Positions 1 to 7,544 are shown, counted from the first letter of the stretch. The stretch is DNA of 35,061 nucleotides from an uncultured Prevotellaceae bacterium (GCA_945833925.1 CAMAFX010000021.1:1-35061), one strand, 5' to 3'. Notes: generated by a model from the letters alone, not told the origin. A program made the numbers and translations.

Positions 1-2
1 AT

Positions 3-143
3 CTTCGGTTAACATGCCTGGTGGGCTATCCACGGACTTCCGCACCTGAGCCAAAATATGTCACTTATATAGGAGCATATGAACAACAGGTTTCTGCGCT
101 GTATACTCCGAAAGGTTTAATAAAAGAAGCATTCTACTTATAA
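3..143 (+). CDS. possible 3' end of a gene entering from the left edge
   Basis: One frame stays open from the window edge for 46 codons and ends in TAA at 141-143. The translated tail (for example YVTYIGAYEQQVSALYTP) looks protein-like, but no family is recognised. It has no start inside the window, and a 46-codon open frame can arise by chance, so this is only a possible C-terminus of an upstream plus-strand gene. The rest of the stretch up to 181 shows nothing else. Confidence 0.22.
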   Translation, partial: LRLTCLVGYPRTSAPEPKYVTYIGAYEQQVSALYTPKGLIKEAFYL

Positions 144-181
144 CAACAGACTTAGCATGTTCATCTTTTTTCTTCCATTTA

Positions 182-213
182 TTTGGTCGTTTTCCATAAA
201 AACTCTATTTTTG
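182..213 (+). promoter_or_regulatory. Bacteroidota-type promoter for the Rpn-like gene
   Basis: TTTG at 182-185 and TATTTTTG at 206-213 match the Bacteroidota -33 (TTTG) and -7 (TAnnTTTG) elements with a 20-bp spacer. Transcription would start around 220, giving a ~30-nt A-rich leader to the ATG at 250. Confidence 0.7.
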
Positions 214-249
214 CAGAAAATAGATTAAAGACATAAAAAAGAGAATCTT

Positions 250-1173
250 ATGTATACATCCGATAAGTTAGTACGATTTGACTGGGCCATCAAGCGATTG
301 CTTCGCAACAAGGCGGATTACTGTATCGTTGAGGGCTTGCTGACAGCATTGCTTGGCAAGAAAATCTTCATCAAGTCGTTGCTTGAGAGCGAGGGCAACA
401 AGGATACGGAAACCGACAAGTTTAATCGTGTGGACATACTTGCCGAGGACGAGAATGAGAATCTCTACATCTTTGAGATTCAGAACAACCGCGAGCTGGA
501 CTACTTCCATCGTATGGCATACGGAACGTCCAAATGTATCTCCGAATATATGAAGCAGGGCGAGCCTTATGAAAAGATACGCAAGGTATACTCCATCAAT
601 ATCGTCTATTTCTCGCTCGGCCAGGGCAAGGACTATGTTTATAAAGGAACCACAAAGTTTGTCAGCCTTCATGACGAAAACGACGAACTGGTGTTGTCAC
701 AGGCGCAGAAGGATGCGTTCCACTGTGATGCTCCTTCAGAGATATTCCCCGAGTATTATCTCTTGCGTATTGATATGTTTGACCAGGTTGCTACCACCCC
801 TCTCGACGAGTGGATAAGTTTCCTCAAGACTGGTGACATCCCCATCACAGCCACGGCTCCTGGACTGCAGGAAGCTCGCGAGCGTCTGCGCGTAGATCTC
901 CTCAACGACGCCGAGAAGAACGACTACTATCGTATGATGGAGAACTTACGTTATCAGCGAAGCGTAATAGAAACCGGACGTGCAGAGGGACGTGCAGAGG
1001 GACGAGCAGAGGGACGAGCAGAGGGACGAGCAGAGGGACGAGCAGAGGGACTTGCAGAAGGTGCAGCTCAAGCCAACCTTGCCAATGCGAAGTCTATGAA
1101 AGCATTGGGGGTTGACGTCAACATTATCTCGCAAGTTACGGGACTTTCTGCTGATGCCATCAGTGCACTCTAA
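250..1173 (+). CDS. Rpn family PD-(D/E)XK nuclease / putative transposase
   Basis: A 307-residue protein of the Rpn (recombination-promoting nuclease) / PD-(D/E)XK transposase-like family common in multiple copies in Bacteroidota. The nuclease core is visible: D62 in RVDILAEDENENLYIFEIQ, then the E76-x-Q78 signature, with E29 in the preceding helix as a likely additional acidic residue. Known E. coli Rpn proteins are Mg-dependent DNA endonucleases that stimulate RecA-independent recombination; activity here is inferred. Residues ~243-270 are a run of RAEG/LAEG tetrapeptides encoded by a 12-bp tandem repeat, followed by a C-terminal helix ending TGLSADAISAL, which resembles the short helical motif closing many family members. 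The start at 250 lies ~35 nt after the -7 element. The gene is full length; no inverted repeats or target duplications mark it as a mobile element, so it is probably a resident domesticated copy. Confidence 0.85.
   Translation: MYTSDKLVRFDWAIKRLLRNKADYCIVEGLLTALLGKKIFIKSLLESEGNKDTETDKFNRVDILAEDENENLYIFEIQNNRELDYFHRMAYGTSKCISEYMKQGEPYEKIRKVYSINIVYFSLGQGKDYVYKGTTKFVSLHDENDELVLSQAQKDAFHCDAPSEIFPEYYLLRIDMFDQVATTPLDEWISFLKTGDIPITATAPGLQEARERLRVDLLNDAEKNDYYRMMENLRYQRSVIETGRAEGRAEGRAEGRAEGRAEGRAEGLAEGAAQANLANAKSMKALGVDVNIISQVTGLSADAISAL
976..1059 (+). repeat. in-frame 12-bp tandem repeat (7 copies) encoding RAEG
   Basis: Six copies of GGACG(T/A)GCAGAG run head to tail from 976 to 1047, followed by a diverged seventh copy (GGACTTGCAGAA) to 1059. 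The unit is a multiple of three, so copy-number change lengthens or shortens a charged linker (GRAEGRAEG...) without shifting the frame. The near identity of copies points to recent expansion by slippage. Confidence 0.95.
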
Positions 1174-1198
1174 AAAGTATTGAGTACGTTATCGACTC

Positions 1199-3499
1199 AT
1201 GAACTCTAAACTACGGCATTTATCTTTCTTACTACTCTGGCTGTGTAGCATAACAAGCATCACAGCTAAGGATTTTATCGTATCATCACGCACACAGCTA
1301 AAGGTCTTTGTGCCGAGGGTGGAGCGACCTGTGACGCAGACTGCCCTCACGATGTTCTGTGAGGATGCACACCACGTCTTGTCGTGTGAGGTGAAGACGG
1401 TCAAAGCACAGAAGAAGGCAGACATCATCCTGACTGTTGATTCTACATTGCCGCGCGAGGGGTTCCGCATCACTGTCACCGACGGAAAACTGCACATAGC
1501 CGGAGCCGACGAACACGGACTGGCATACGGAGTGCTGGAGATATCCCGCAAGATGGGGGTAAGTCCGTGGGAATACTGGGCAGACTGCACGCCTCGCAAA
1601 CTCAACGAATTCATTCTGAAGGAAGGACTGGACGAGCAACAGGGTCCAGCCGTGGCATACCGAGGCATCTTCATCAACGACGAGGACTGGGGACTCAACC
1701 CATGGGCAACACAACAAGAACCCGAGGCGTGGACCGTCAGCAAGGGACACATCAAGGGAGCCATCGGACCGAAAGTGAACGAGCGAATCTTCCAACTTAT
1801 GCTTCGACTTCGTGCCAACTACTACTGGCCCGCCATGCACGAGTGCTCACAACCGTTCTTCACCATCGAGGGCAACCGTGAGGTGGCTGCCCGCTACGGC
1901 ATCTACATTGGTGGCTCGCACTGCGAACCAATGGCAACGTCGCCTGCTGCCGAATGGGAAATTAGCGGAGATGGCGACTACAACTACGTCACCAACAGCG
2001 AGTCGGTAAGACGCTTCTGGCAGAAACGTCTCGACGACGTCAAGGACCAGGAAATAGTGTATACACTGGGTATGCGTGGCGTACACGACGGTTCGATGCA
2101 GGGCGTGAAGACGGCAGACGAGAAGGTGCGCTATCTGCAGAAGGTCATCGACGACCAGCGCCAGATGCTCGCAGGCACTCACCCACGAGGCACGGATGTG
2201 CCGCAAGTCTTCGTGCCATACAAGGAGGTGCTCGACATCTACAGGTCAGGACTCCAGGTGCCCGACGACGTCACCCTTATGTGGACCGACGACAACTACG
2301 GTTACATACGACACTTCCCCGACTCCGCAGAACGCTGTCGCAAGGGAGGTAACGGCGTATACTATCACGTCAGTTACTGGGGCAGACCTCACGACTACCT
2401 GTGGCTCAACTCGCTGTCACCCAAACTGCTGGAGCAGGAGATGAGTGCTGCCTATGGGCGTGGCATACGCCAGATGTGGATTCTCAACGTAGGCGACATC
2501 AAGCCTTCGGAGTATCAGATAGAACTCTTCATGCAACTGGCATGGGACGGAAAGCCGTATGAAATCGGGGACAAAGAACAAGTGGGGTTCACTGCGAACA
2601 TACCGACTATGCGTCGCATCCCCTTCCTGGAACATTTCGTCGGCAGAGAGTTCGGGACGGAGCATCAAAAGGAGATTATGGATGTGATGTGCACCTACTT
2701 TCGTCTGTCCGAAGAGATGAAACCAGAGCATATGGCTGGCACACGAGTCGAGGAGAGCGACAAGTCATATTGGAGCAAGATTCACCCTATACTTGGCGAC
2801 TGGACCAGAGCCAGGGTTGCAGAACGCGTAAAGGACTATCTAACAATATCCGACAAGGTGGAGGAACTCTCCCAGCATATGCCCGCAGACCGCAGGGATG
2901 CCTTCTTCCAACTTGTCAAATACCCCGTTCAGGCAGCAGCACAGATGAACTTCAAGTTCCTGTGTCCCGACCGTTGCGAAGAGGCCTACGACAGCATACA
3001 GTCACTCACCTATATATATAATAAGGTATGCGCCGGCGGCAAGTGGGATGGCATTATGGATGCATCGCCCCGCCGTCTTCCGGTCTTCCAGAAGGTGACG
3101 GCAGACATGCTGCCCCAGTACCCCGACTCTTCACTGTGGGAAGCGTTGCATCGTGAAACAGACCATGTACTGTTTGATGTAGACAATCCACACGTCTTCA
3201 CTACTCCACTCGGCACAGACTCGGTGACACTGCGCGTGCACCTCAAACCCATCCACCCACGCAAGGGCAACCGCCTTGCCTTCCGCCTATCGGTCGATGG
3301 CGTCCCCACACCCGACGTGGAGTACCAGACCTACGACCGTTCTGAGGAATGGAAGCAGAACGTCATTCGTGGCTATGCCGTGCGCGACATTCGCGTAGCG
3401 GTGGACAGCACGAAAAGCAAGCACCAAATAACATTCGTTCCCACCACGTTTGGAGCAGCACTCCACGACAAGCCCTGCATCTTCATAAAGAAGACATAA
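1199..3499 (+). CDS. GH115 family glycoside hydrolase (xylan alpha-glucuronidase type)
   Basis: A 766-residue exported protein with a hydrophobic signal sequence (residues ~1-23) and the N-terminal half typical of GH115. Family hallmarks include YRGIFINDEDWGLNPW at 154-169 and the YYWPAMHE region of the (beta/alpha)8 barrel. GH115 enzymes remove (4-O-methyl)-glucuronic acid from glucuronoxylan, in the periplasm or at the surface. The C-terminal sequence WKQNVIRGYAVRD resembles the usual GH115 C-terminal beta-sandwich. However, at 766 residues the protein is shorter than most members (about 830-970, from memory), and the stretch between the helical region and the last beta-domain looks abbreviated. 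It starts 25 bp after the Rpn gene and has no clear promoter of its own, so it may be read through from it. No SusC/SusD or other glycosidases are adjacent, so this is an orphan and not part of a visible polysaccharide utilisation locus. Confidence 0.85.
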   Translation: MNSKLRHLSFLLLWLCSITSITAKDFIVSSRTQLKVFVPRVERPVTQTALTMFCEDAHHVLSCEVKTVKAQKKADIILTVDSTLPREGFRITVTDGKLHIAGADEHGLAYGVLEISRKMGVSPWEYWADCTPRKLNEFILKEGLDEQQGPAVAYRGIFINDEDWGLNPWATQQEPEAWTVSKGHIKGAIGPKVNERIFQLMLRLRANYYWPAMHECSQPFFTIEGNREVAARYGIYIGGSHCEPMATSPAAEWEISGDGDYNYVTNSESVRRFWQKRLDDVKDQEIVYTLGMRGVHDGSMQGVKTADEKVRYLQKVIDDQRQMLAGTHPRGTDVPQVFVPYKEVLDIYRSGLQVPDDVTLMWTDDNYGYIRHFPDSAERCRKGGNGVYYHVSYWGRPHDYLWLNSLSPKLLEQEMSAAYGRGIRQMWILNVGDIKPSEYQIELFMQLAWDGKPYEIGDKEQVGFTANIPTMRRIPFLEHFVGREFGTEHQKEIMDVMCTYFRLSEEMKPEHMAGTRVEESDKSYWSKIHPILGDWTRARVAERVKDYLTISDKVEELSQHMPADRRDAFFQLVKYPVQAAAQMNFKFLCPDRCEEAYDSIQSLTYIYNKVCAGGKWDGIMDASPRRLPVFQKVTADMLPQYPDSSLWEALHRETDHVLFDVDNPHVFTTPLGTDSVTLRVHLKPIHPRKGNRLAFRLSVDGVPTPDVEYQTYDRSEEWKQNVIRGYAVRDIRVAVDSTKSKHQITFVPTTFGAALHDKPCIFIKKT

Positions 3500-3602
3500 C
3501 ATACCAGGACCTCGCTGGTGTAGACCAACGAAAGCATACCGACTGAGAGCGACTACCAACTCACCCGATTTAATATTTTTATTCTTTTTATGACGAAAAA
3601 GA

Positions 3603-3634
3603 TTTTGCCATAAAAAAGATTTTGCTTACTTTTG
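3603..3634 (+). promoter_or_regulatory. promoter of the corA leader transcript
   Basis: TTTTG at 3603-3607 and TACTTTTG at 3627-3634 fit the -33/-7 consensus with a 19-bp spacer. The -33 element lies in a 13-bp direct repeat (AAAAAGATTTTGC at 3596-3608 and 3613-3625). The predicted start near 3641 leaves an unusually long leader of about 220 nt before corA. Confidence 0.65.
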
Positions 3635-3640
3635 CAGCCG

Positions 3641-3863
3641 AAATCGCAGACGTGGTTTCCGAGACAAAATAAAACAAGTTAACTACAAACCAAAAGATGG
3701 ACGACTATCACGCGGATAATATGACTGAGTAAGCCTGGAAAAGGAGCATCGGACGAACTCCACCAGGCGATAATTAACCCTGGTGCGAACAACCCCGGAA
3801 CTGCGTTGCGGACTCGCCTCAAAAAAGAGTGCCGCCATGCGTACTGGACAGAAATTAAATTAG
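3641..3863 (+). promoter_or_regulatory. structured corA leader RNA, candidate cis-regulator
   Basis: The ~220-nt untranslated stretch before corA contains several inverted repeats. TGGTTT (3653-3658) can pair with AAACCA (3687-3692). GCCTGG/GGAG (3733-3746) pairs with CTCC/CCAGGC (3758-3768). The strand CCAGG (3763-3767) can alternatively pair with CCTGG (3779-3783). GCGG-CTC (3808-3815) pairs with GAG-CCGC (3827-3835) close to the corA start. An 11-codon ORF stops directly before the GCCTGG strand. The arrangement resembles translation-coupled attenuation or a riboswitch-like leader for a metal transporter. No known Rfam family was recognised by eye, and the regulation is inference. Confidence 0.5.
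3697..3732 (+). CDS. 11-residue acidic leader peptide upstream of corA
   Basis: ATG at 3697 is preceded by an A-rich stretch (CAAACCAAAAG) like other starts in this window. It opens the reading frame MDDYHADNMTE, ending in TAA at 3730-3732. Four of eleven residues are acidic and there is no proline. The stop codon directly precedes the GCCTGG strand of the first leader hairpin, so a ribosome finishing or pausing here would block that strand. Acidic nascent peptides are known in E. coli to destabilise ribosomes at low Mg2+, which would suit a Mg2+ transporter. Whether it is translated is unproven. Confidence 0.4.
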   Translation: MDDYHADNMTE

Positions 3864-4790
3864 ATGCTGACATTCTGGAATACCAATCAAGGTCTGCAGA
3901 CCATCGATAAGTGGGAACCCAAATGCTGGGTTCAGGTAACCTGCCCCTCGCAGGAAGACTGTGACTTTTTGGAGAACAAACTCCACGTACCCGATTACTT
4001 CCTTCCCGACATTGCCGATACTGAAGAGCGTGCCCGCTACGACATCGACGATGGATGGATTCTCATCATTCTTCGTATACCTTATGCGAAGGAGACTAAC
4101 TCGCGTACACCATTCACCACCATACCGCTCGGTATCATTCTGAAGGGCGACGTCTGCATCACGGTGTGCAACTTCGAGACCAGCATGATGATAGACTTCG
4201 TAAGTTACCAGCAGAAGCGCGGCATCGGCTTCACCGACTCGGTGGACCTCACTTTCCGACTCTTCCTGTCGAGCGCCGTGTGGTATCTGAAGCGACTCAA
4301 GCAGATCAGCACCCTCATCGAGCGTGCCAAGCAGAACCTCGACCACAAGGTATCGAACACCGACCTCATCAACTTCTCGCGCCTGCAGGACTCGCTGACA
4401 TACTTCACCACATCCATCCGAGGCAACGAGACGCTCCTCTCGAAACTGAAGTTCAAACTGCCTATCGACGAACTGGACGCCGACCTCATCGAGGACGTCA
4501 ACATCGAGATGAGTCAGGCGCGCGAAACCAGTGTCATATACTCGAACATTCTCGACTCGACGATGGACACCTACGCCAACGTCATCAACAACAACATGTC
4601 GAACGTCATGAAGATGATGACCTCGTGGAGTATCATCCTTATGATTCCTACGCTCGTGTCGAGTTACTTCGGAATGAACCTAATCAACGGCATGGAGTCG
4701 TGGGCGGGAGGTTTCCCCCTGGCACTGATGATATCAGCAGTTCTCATCGTCATCTTCTGGTGGTACTTCAAGCGCAAGTCGCTGTTCTGA
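3864..4790 (+). CDS. corA: CorA family Mg2+/Co2+ transporter
   Basis: A 308-residue CorA-type divalent cation channel. It has an N-terminal alpha/beta cytoplasmic domain (residues ~1-130), long helices forming the funnel (~130-250), and two C-terminal membrane segments (~253-274 and ~284-302). The signature YFGMN sits at residues 268-272, at the end of TM1 where it forms the selectivity loop, and the tail is basic (YFKRKSLF). Length and topology are normal for the family. The protein pentamerises in the inner membrane and admits Mg2+ (or Co2+/Zn2+ in related members); which ion is used cannot be read from the sequence. The ATG at 3864 follows immediately after a TAG that ends a short in-frame ORF, and the gene has a long structured leader, both suggesting control at the RNA level. 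A strong terminator follows at 4861. Confidence 0.93.
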   Translation: MLTFWNTNQGLQTIDKWEPKCWVQVTCPSQEDCDFLENKLHVPDYFLPDIADTEERARYDIDDGWILIILRIPYAKETNSRTPFTTIPLGIILKGDVCITVCNFETSMMIDFVSYQQKRGIGFTDSVDLTFRLFLSSAVWYLKRLKQISTLIERAKQNLDHKVSNTDLINFSRLQDSLTYFTTSIRGNETLLSKLKFKLPIDELDADLIEDVNIEMSQARETSVIYSNILDSTMDTYANVINNNMSNVMKMMTSWSIILMIPTLVSSYFGMNLINGMESWAGGFPLALMISAVLIVIFWWYFKRKSLF

Positions 4791-4860
4791 GTTCACACAA
4801 CCCATACCGGTGCAATCAGCATCATTCCAGGACTCACCAAACAATAACTGACATAAACAC

Positions 4861-4893
4861 AAAGCGCCCCCGGCATGAGGGCGCTTTGCTTGT
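4861..4893 (+). terminator. intrinsic terminator after corA
   Basis: AAAGCGCCC (4861-4869) pairs perfectly with GGGCGCTTT (4879-4887) around a 9-nt loop. The T-run after the stem is short (TTTGCTTGT), but the A-rich 5' flank means it could also act for the opposite strand, where the YpfJ remnant ends at 4920. Confidence 0.75.
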
Positions 4894-4919
4894 AAATATA
4901 TATGTGAGTTGTATAAATG

Positions 4920-5187
4920 CTACAACTGACTCTCGCTTAGTTCGAAGATGCGATCCTGACGCAGGTCGCCCGTCGAGAGTCCGAGTTTAAGGCACCTTGA
5001 ACGCTGCTGACTGGTTCCGTGAGTGAAAGATTCTGGCGTGCTGTATCCGCGCGCCTTCTCCTGCAAGTAGTTGTCGCATATCTTCTTGGCACAGTCCGCC
5101 GCCGCCAGCCATCATCTTGCCACTTCCACCACTTCGACCTCTGCGGTCGTCCACGTTCGTACTCTCTCTTCTTCCGTCAAGTCTCAT
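4920..5187 (-). pseudogene. internally deleted YpfJ-type neutral zinc metallopeptidase
   Basis: Minus strand. The ATG at 5187 opens MRLDGRRESTNVDDRRG, matching the conserved start of YpfJ-like putative neutral zinc metallopeptidases (E. coli YpfJ begins MRWQGRRESDNVEDRR). After about 30 codons the frame changes and the sequence jumps to the family's C-terminus: NYLQEKARGYSTPESFTHGT then SQQR and a degenerate tail, stopping at 4920-4922. E. coli YpfJ has the equivalent PDSFTHGTSQQR about 30 residues before its end. The membrane segment, the HExGH zinc site and everything between (roughly 200 residues) are missing. The junction falls in GC-rich GGCGGCGG sequence around 5093-5105 with a frame change. 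The pieces cannot make an active protease. The 66-codon ORF starting here is therefore a remnant, not a gene. Confidence 0.8.
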
Positions 5188-5407
5188 TGTTGCTATATAT
5201 TATTTTGTCTGCTACGAAGTTAGTTAAGTTTTGCATAAAATGTGTTTGTATAAGTAATTATTTGTCGAAAACATTAGGTTGGTTCAGCATTTTTAGTTTA
5301 TTTTGCAATCCGTAGCGCATTGCACGCGCGTATGCAGGTGCGTACGGCAGCGCATCGTGCGCAAAAGTGAACCGTTAACATAAATCAATTACTAAAAACA
5401 AAGTAAA
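5188..5407 (+). other. intergenic region upstream of the DUF349 gene
   Basis: 220 bp without a gene. The left part is AT-rich and holds imperfect -7-like sequences (for example TTATTTTG at 5298-5305), probably the DUF349 promoter. The right part is strikingly rich in GCGC/TGCG words and includes the hairpin GCGCA-TCG-TGCGC at 5350-5362, which would lie in the 5' UTR. An A-rich stretch then leads to the ATG at 5408. Confidence 0.5.
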
Positions 5408-7258
5408 ATGATTAACCCTGATGAACTGGTCGCTAAGGAGGCAGACCAAGTATTAGAGAACGAGACCCAGGCTATTGAGGAAACAGCCGCTGAGACAACA
5501 GTAGAAGAAACAACCAACGGCGTGAACGAGGACGTTCAGATGCCTATCCTCAAAACAAAGGAGGAGGTAGTGGCACGCGCCAAGGAGATAGCAGCCAGCG
5601 AGGACGGCAGCGACCGCACCGAACTGGACACGCTGAAGCAACTCTTCTACAAGTACCGCAAAGCAGAACAGATGGCAGAGCGCACAGCCTTCATCGAGGC
5701 TGGAGGCGACGCTGAGCAGTTCATGCCTACACTCGACCCCGCCGAGGAGGAGTTCAAGGCTGCCATGCAGACTATCCGCCAGCGCCGTGCCGAGCAGCAG
5801 GCCGAGCAGGACCGCATCAAGCAGGAGAACCTGAACCGCAAGCTTGCCATCATCGAACGCATCAAGGAAATGGCTGCCACTCCCGAAGAGGCTAACAAGA
5901 GCTACGACGAGTTCAAGACTCTGCAGGCAGAGTGGAAGGAGATAAAGGCTGTTCCGGCAGAGAACGCCACAGAGTTGTGGAAGAACTACCAGCTCTACGT
6001 TGAGCAGTTCTACGACCTGCTGAAGATGAACAGCGAGATGCGCGAATACGATTTCAAGAAGAACCTCGAGGCAAAGACACACCTCTGCGAACTGGCTGAG
6101 AAACTTGCCGAGGAGACCGATGTCATCAGCGCATTCAACCAGTTGCAGGGATTACACCAGGAATACAAGGAGATTGGTCCGGTTGCAAAGGAACTGCGCG
6201 AAGAGATATGGAACCGCTTCAAAGCTGCAAGCACCGTAGTCAACAAGCGCCATCAGGACCACTTCCTTGCCATCAAGGAGAAGGAGGAGGAGAACCTCAC
6301 CAAGAAGACCGGTCTCTGCGAGAAGGTCGAGGCTATTGCTACCGACGCACTCAAGAACTTTGCAGAGTGGAATGCCAAGACTGAAGAGATCATCGCACTC
6401 CAGGCTGAATGGAAGACCATCGGATACGCACCACAGCGCGCCAACGCACAGATCTTCGAGCGCTTCCGTGCTGCATGCGACAAGTTCTTCCAGGAGAAGG
6501 CAGAATTCTTCAAGAAGGTGAAGAACGAACTGAACGAGAACCTCGCCAAGAAGACCGCACTCGTCGAGAAGGCAGAGGCACTTATGAACAGCACCGAATG
6601 GCGCTCTGCAAGCGACCAGTTCATACAGTTGCAGAAGGACTGGAAGACCATCGGCAGCATACCTCACAAGTACTCAGAGGAACTCTGGAAGCGCTTCATC
6701 GCTGCCTGCGACCACTTCTTCGAGGAGAAGAACAAGGCTACTGCCGACCAGCGCAACGAGGAGAAGGAGAACATGGCTCACAAGCAGGCTATCATCGAGC
6801 AACTCCAGGCTATCGCAGAGAACCCGACACAGAACGATGCAGCACAGCGCGTACGCGAACTGCAGGCTGAATGGAACGGTGTTGGTCACGTACCTTTCCG
6901 CGAGAAGGACAACCTCTACAAGAAGTATCGCGCAGCATGCGACCAGATATACAAGCAGTTGAACCTCAACGCTCAGTCACGCCGACTCAACAGTTTCAAG
7001 GACAGCCTGAAGACCCGCATCAGCGAGGGAGGCAGCACTCTGAACCGCGAGCACGACCGCATGATGAGAGCATACGAGGCTCTTCGCAGCGAAATCCAGA
7101 CCTACGAGAACAACATCTGCTTCCTCAGCGCAAGCAGCAAGAAGGGCAACACCCTCGTCGACGAGATGAAGCGCAAGGTCGAGAAGCAGAAGGAGGAACT
7201 CAAACTCCTCGCTCAGAAGATCAAGACCGTAGAGCAGGAGATGCGTAACGCAGAGTAA
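5408..7258 (+). CDS. DUF349 domain-containing protein
   Basis: A 616-residue, highly charged, all-helical cytoplasmic protein without signal or membrane segments. After an acidic low-complexity N-terminus (~1-60) it carries several tandem DUF349-type repeats of about 70-80 residues. Each is recognisable by a W-x-x-I/V-G core followed by LW/IF/LYKKY..F...CD.FF/FY (for example LQAEWKEI..., LQAEWKTIGYAP, LQKDWKTIGSIP, LQAEWNGVGHVP). The C-terminal ~80 residues form a Lys/Glu-rich coiled coil. DUF349 proteins are widespread in Bacteroidota and Actinobacteria; no biochemical role can be assigned from sequence. The gene stands alone, followed by a palindromic array and a strong terminator. The ATG at 5408 is preceded by the A-rich leader typical of well-expressed genes here. 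Confidence 0.88.
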   Translation: MINPDELVAKEADQVLENETQAIEETAAETTVEETTNGVNEDVQMPILKTKEEVVARAKEIAASEDGSDRTELDTLKQLFYKYRKAEQMAERTAFIEAGGDAEQFMPTLDPAEEEFKAAMQTIRQRRAEQQAEQDRIKQENLNRKLAIIERIKEMAATPEEANKSYDEFKTLQAEWKEIKAVPAENATELWKNYQLYVEQFYDLLKMNSEMREYDFKKNLEAKTHLCELAEKLAEETDVISAFNQLQGLHQEYKEIGPVAKELREEIWNRFKAASTVVNKRHQDHFLAIKEKEEENLTKKTGLCEKVEAIATDALKNFAEWNAKTEEIIALQAEWKTIGYAPQRANAQIFERFRAACDKFFQEKAEFFKKVKNELNENLAKKTALVEKAEALMNSTEWRSASDQFIQLQKDWKTIGSIPHKYSEELWKRFIAACDHFFEEKNKATADQRNEEKENMAHKQAIIEQLQAIAENPTQNDAAQRVRELQAEWNGVGHVPFREKDNLYKKYRAACDQIYKQLNLNAQSRRLNSFKDSLKTRISEGGSTLNREHDRMMRAYEALRSEIQTYENNICFLSASSKKGNTLVDEMKRKVEKQKEELKLLAQKIKTVEQEMRNAE

Positions 7259-7304
7259 CAGAAACGAAAGGACTTTATTTACCCTTTTTGGAACAAGAAA
7301 AAAA

Positions 7305-7411
7305 TTTTTTCTGGTGCAGAAAAAAAACTTTTTCCGCTACGCGAAAAAAAATTTTCTGCTGCGTAAAAAAAATTTTTCTGCTGCGAAATAAAAAAATCAC
7401 GGTGCGAGGGA
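7305..7411. repeat. phased palindromic array 1 (five units, ~22-bp period)
   Basis: Five short imperfect palindromes with a 3-nt centre follow each other with centres at 7315 (GTG), 7338 (CTA), 7360 (CTG), 7382 (CTG) and 7403 (GTG), that is spacings of 23, 22, 22 and 21 bp. The first is perfect: TTTTTTCTG-gtg-CAGAAAAAA. A/T tracts join the units, and the last unit (AATCACGGTGCG) forms the 5' arm of the DUF349 terminator. The same centre trinucleotides and spacing recur in the array at 29235-29342. Confidence 0.65.
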
Positions 7412-7438
7412 ACATAAAACCTCGCACCGTTTTTCTTT
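7399..7438 (+). terminator. intrinsic terminator after the DUF349 gene
   Basis: ACGGTGCGAGG (7399-7409) pairs perfectly with CCTCGCACCGT (7420-7430) across a 10-nt A-rich loop and is followed by TTTTTCTTTT. This is a canonical strong rho-independent terminator. Confidence 0.9.
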
Positions 7439-7510
7439 TGCTATCTTGTCGCTGCCACGTCGCCCACCGAAAAGGAATGTCATCAACAGCACGCATTTCG
7501 CAGCGACAAT

Positions 7511-7539
7511 AAAAAAGCTCTCAACCACAGTTGAAAGCT
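7511..7539 (-). terminator. intrinsic terminator of tRNA-Gln
   Basis: Read on the minus strand, AGCTTTCAAC (7539-7530) pairs with GTTGAGAGCT (7525-7516), with one U-G pair and a 4-nt loop, and runs into TTTTTT (7516-7511). It begins 6 nt after the tRNA. Confidence 0.8.
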
Positions 7540-7544
7540 CTTTG

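Noticed and set aside
4166..4990. 274-codon plus-strand ORF overlapping corA
   Set aside because: It is a shadow frame of corA with His/Arg/Gln-rich sequence and no protein-like pattern; CorA itself has full family motifs.
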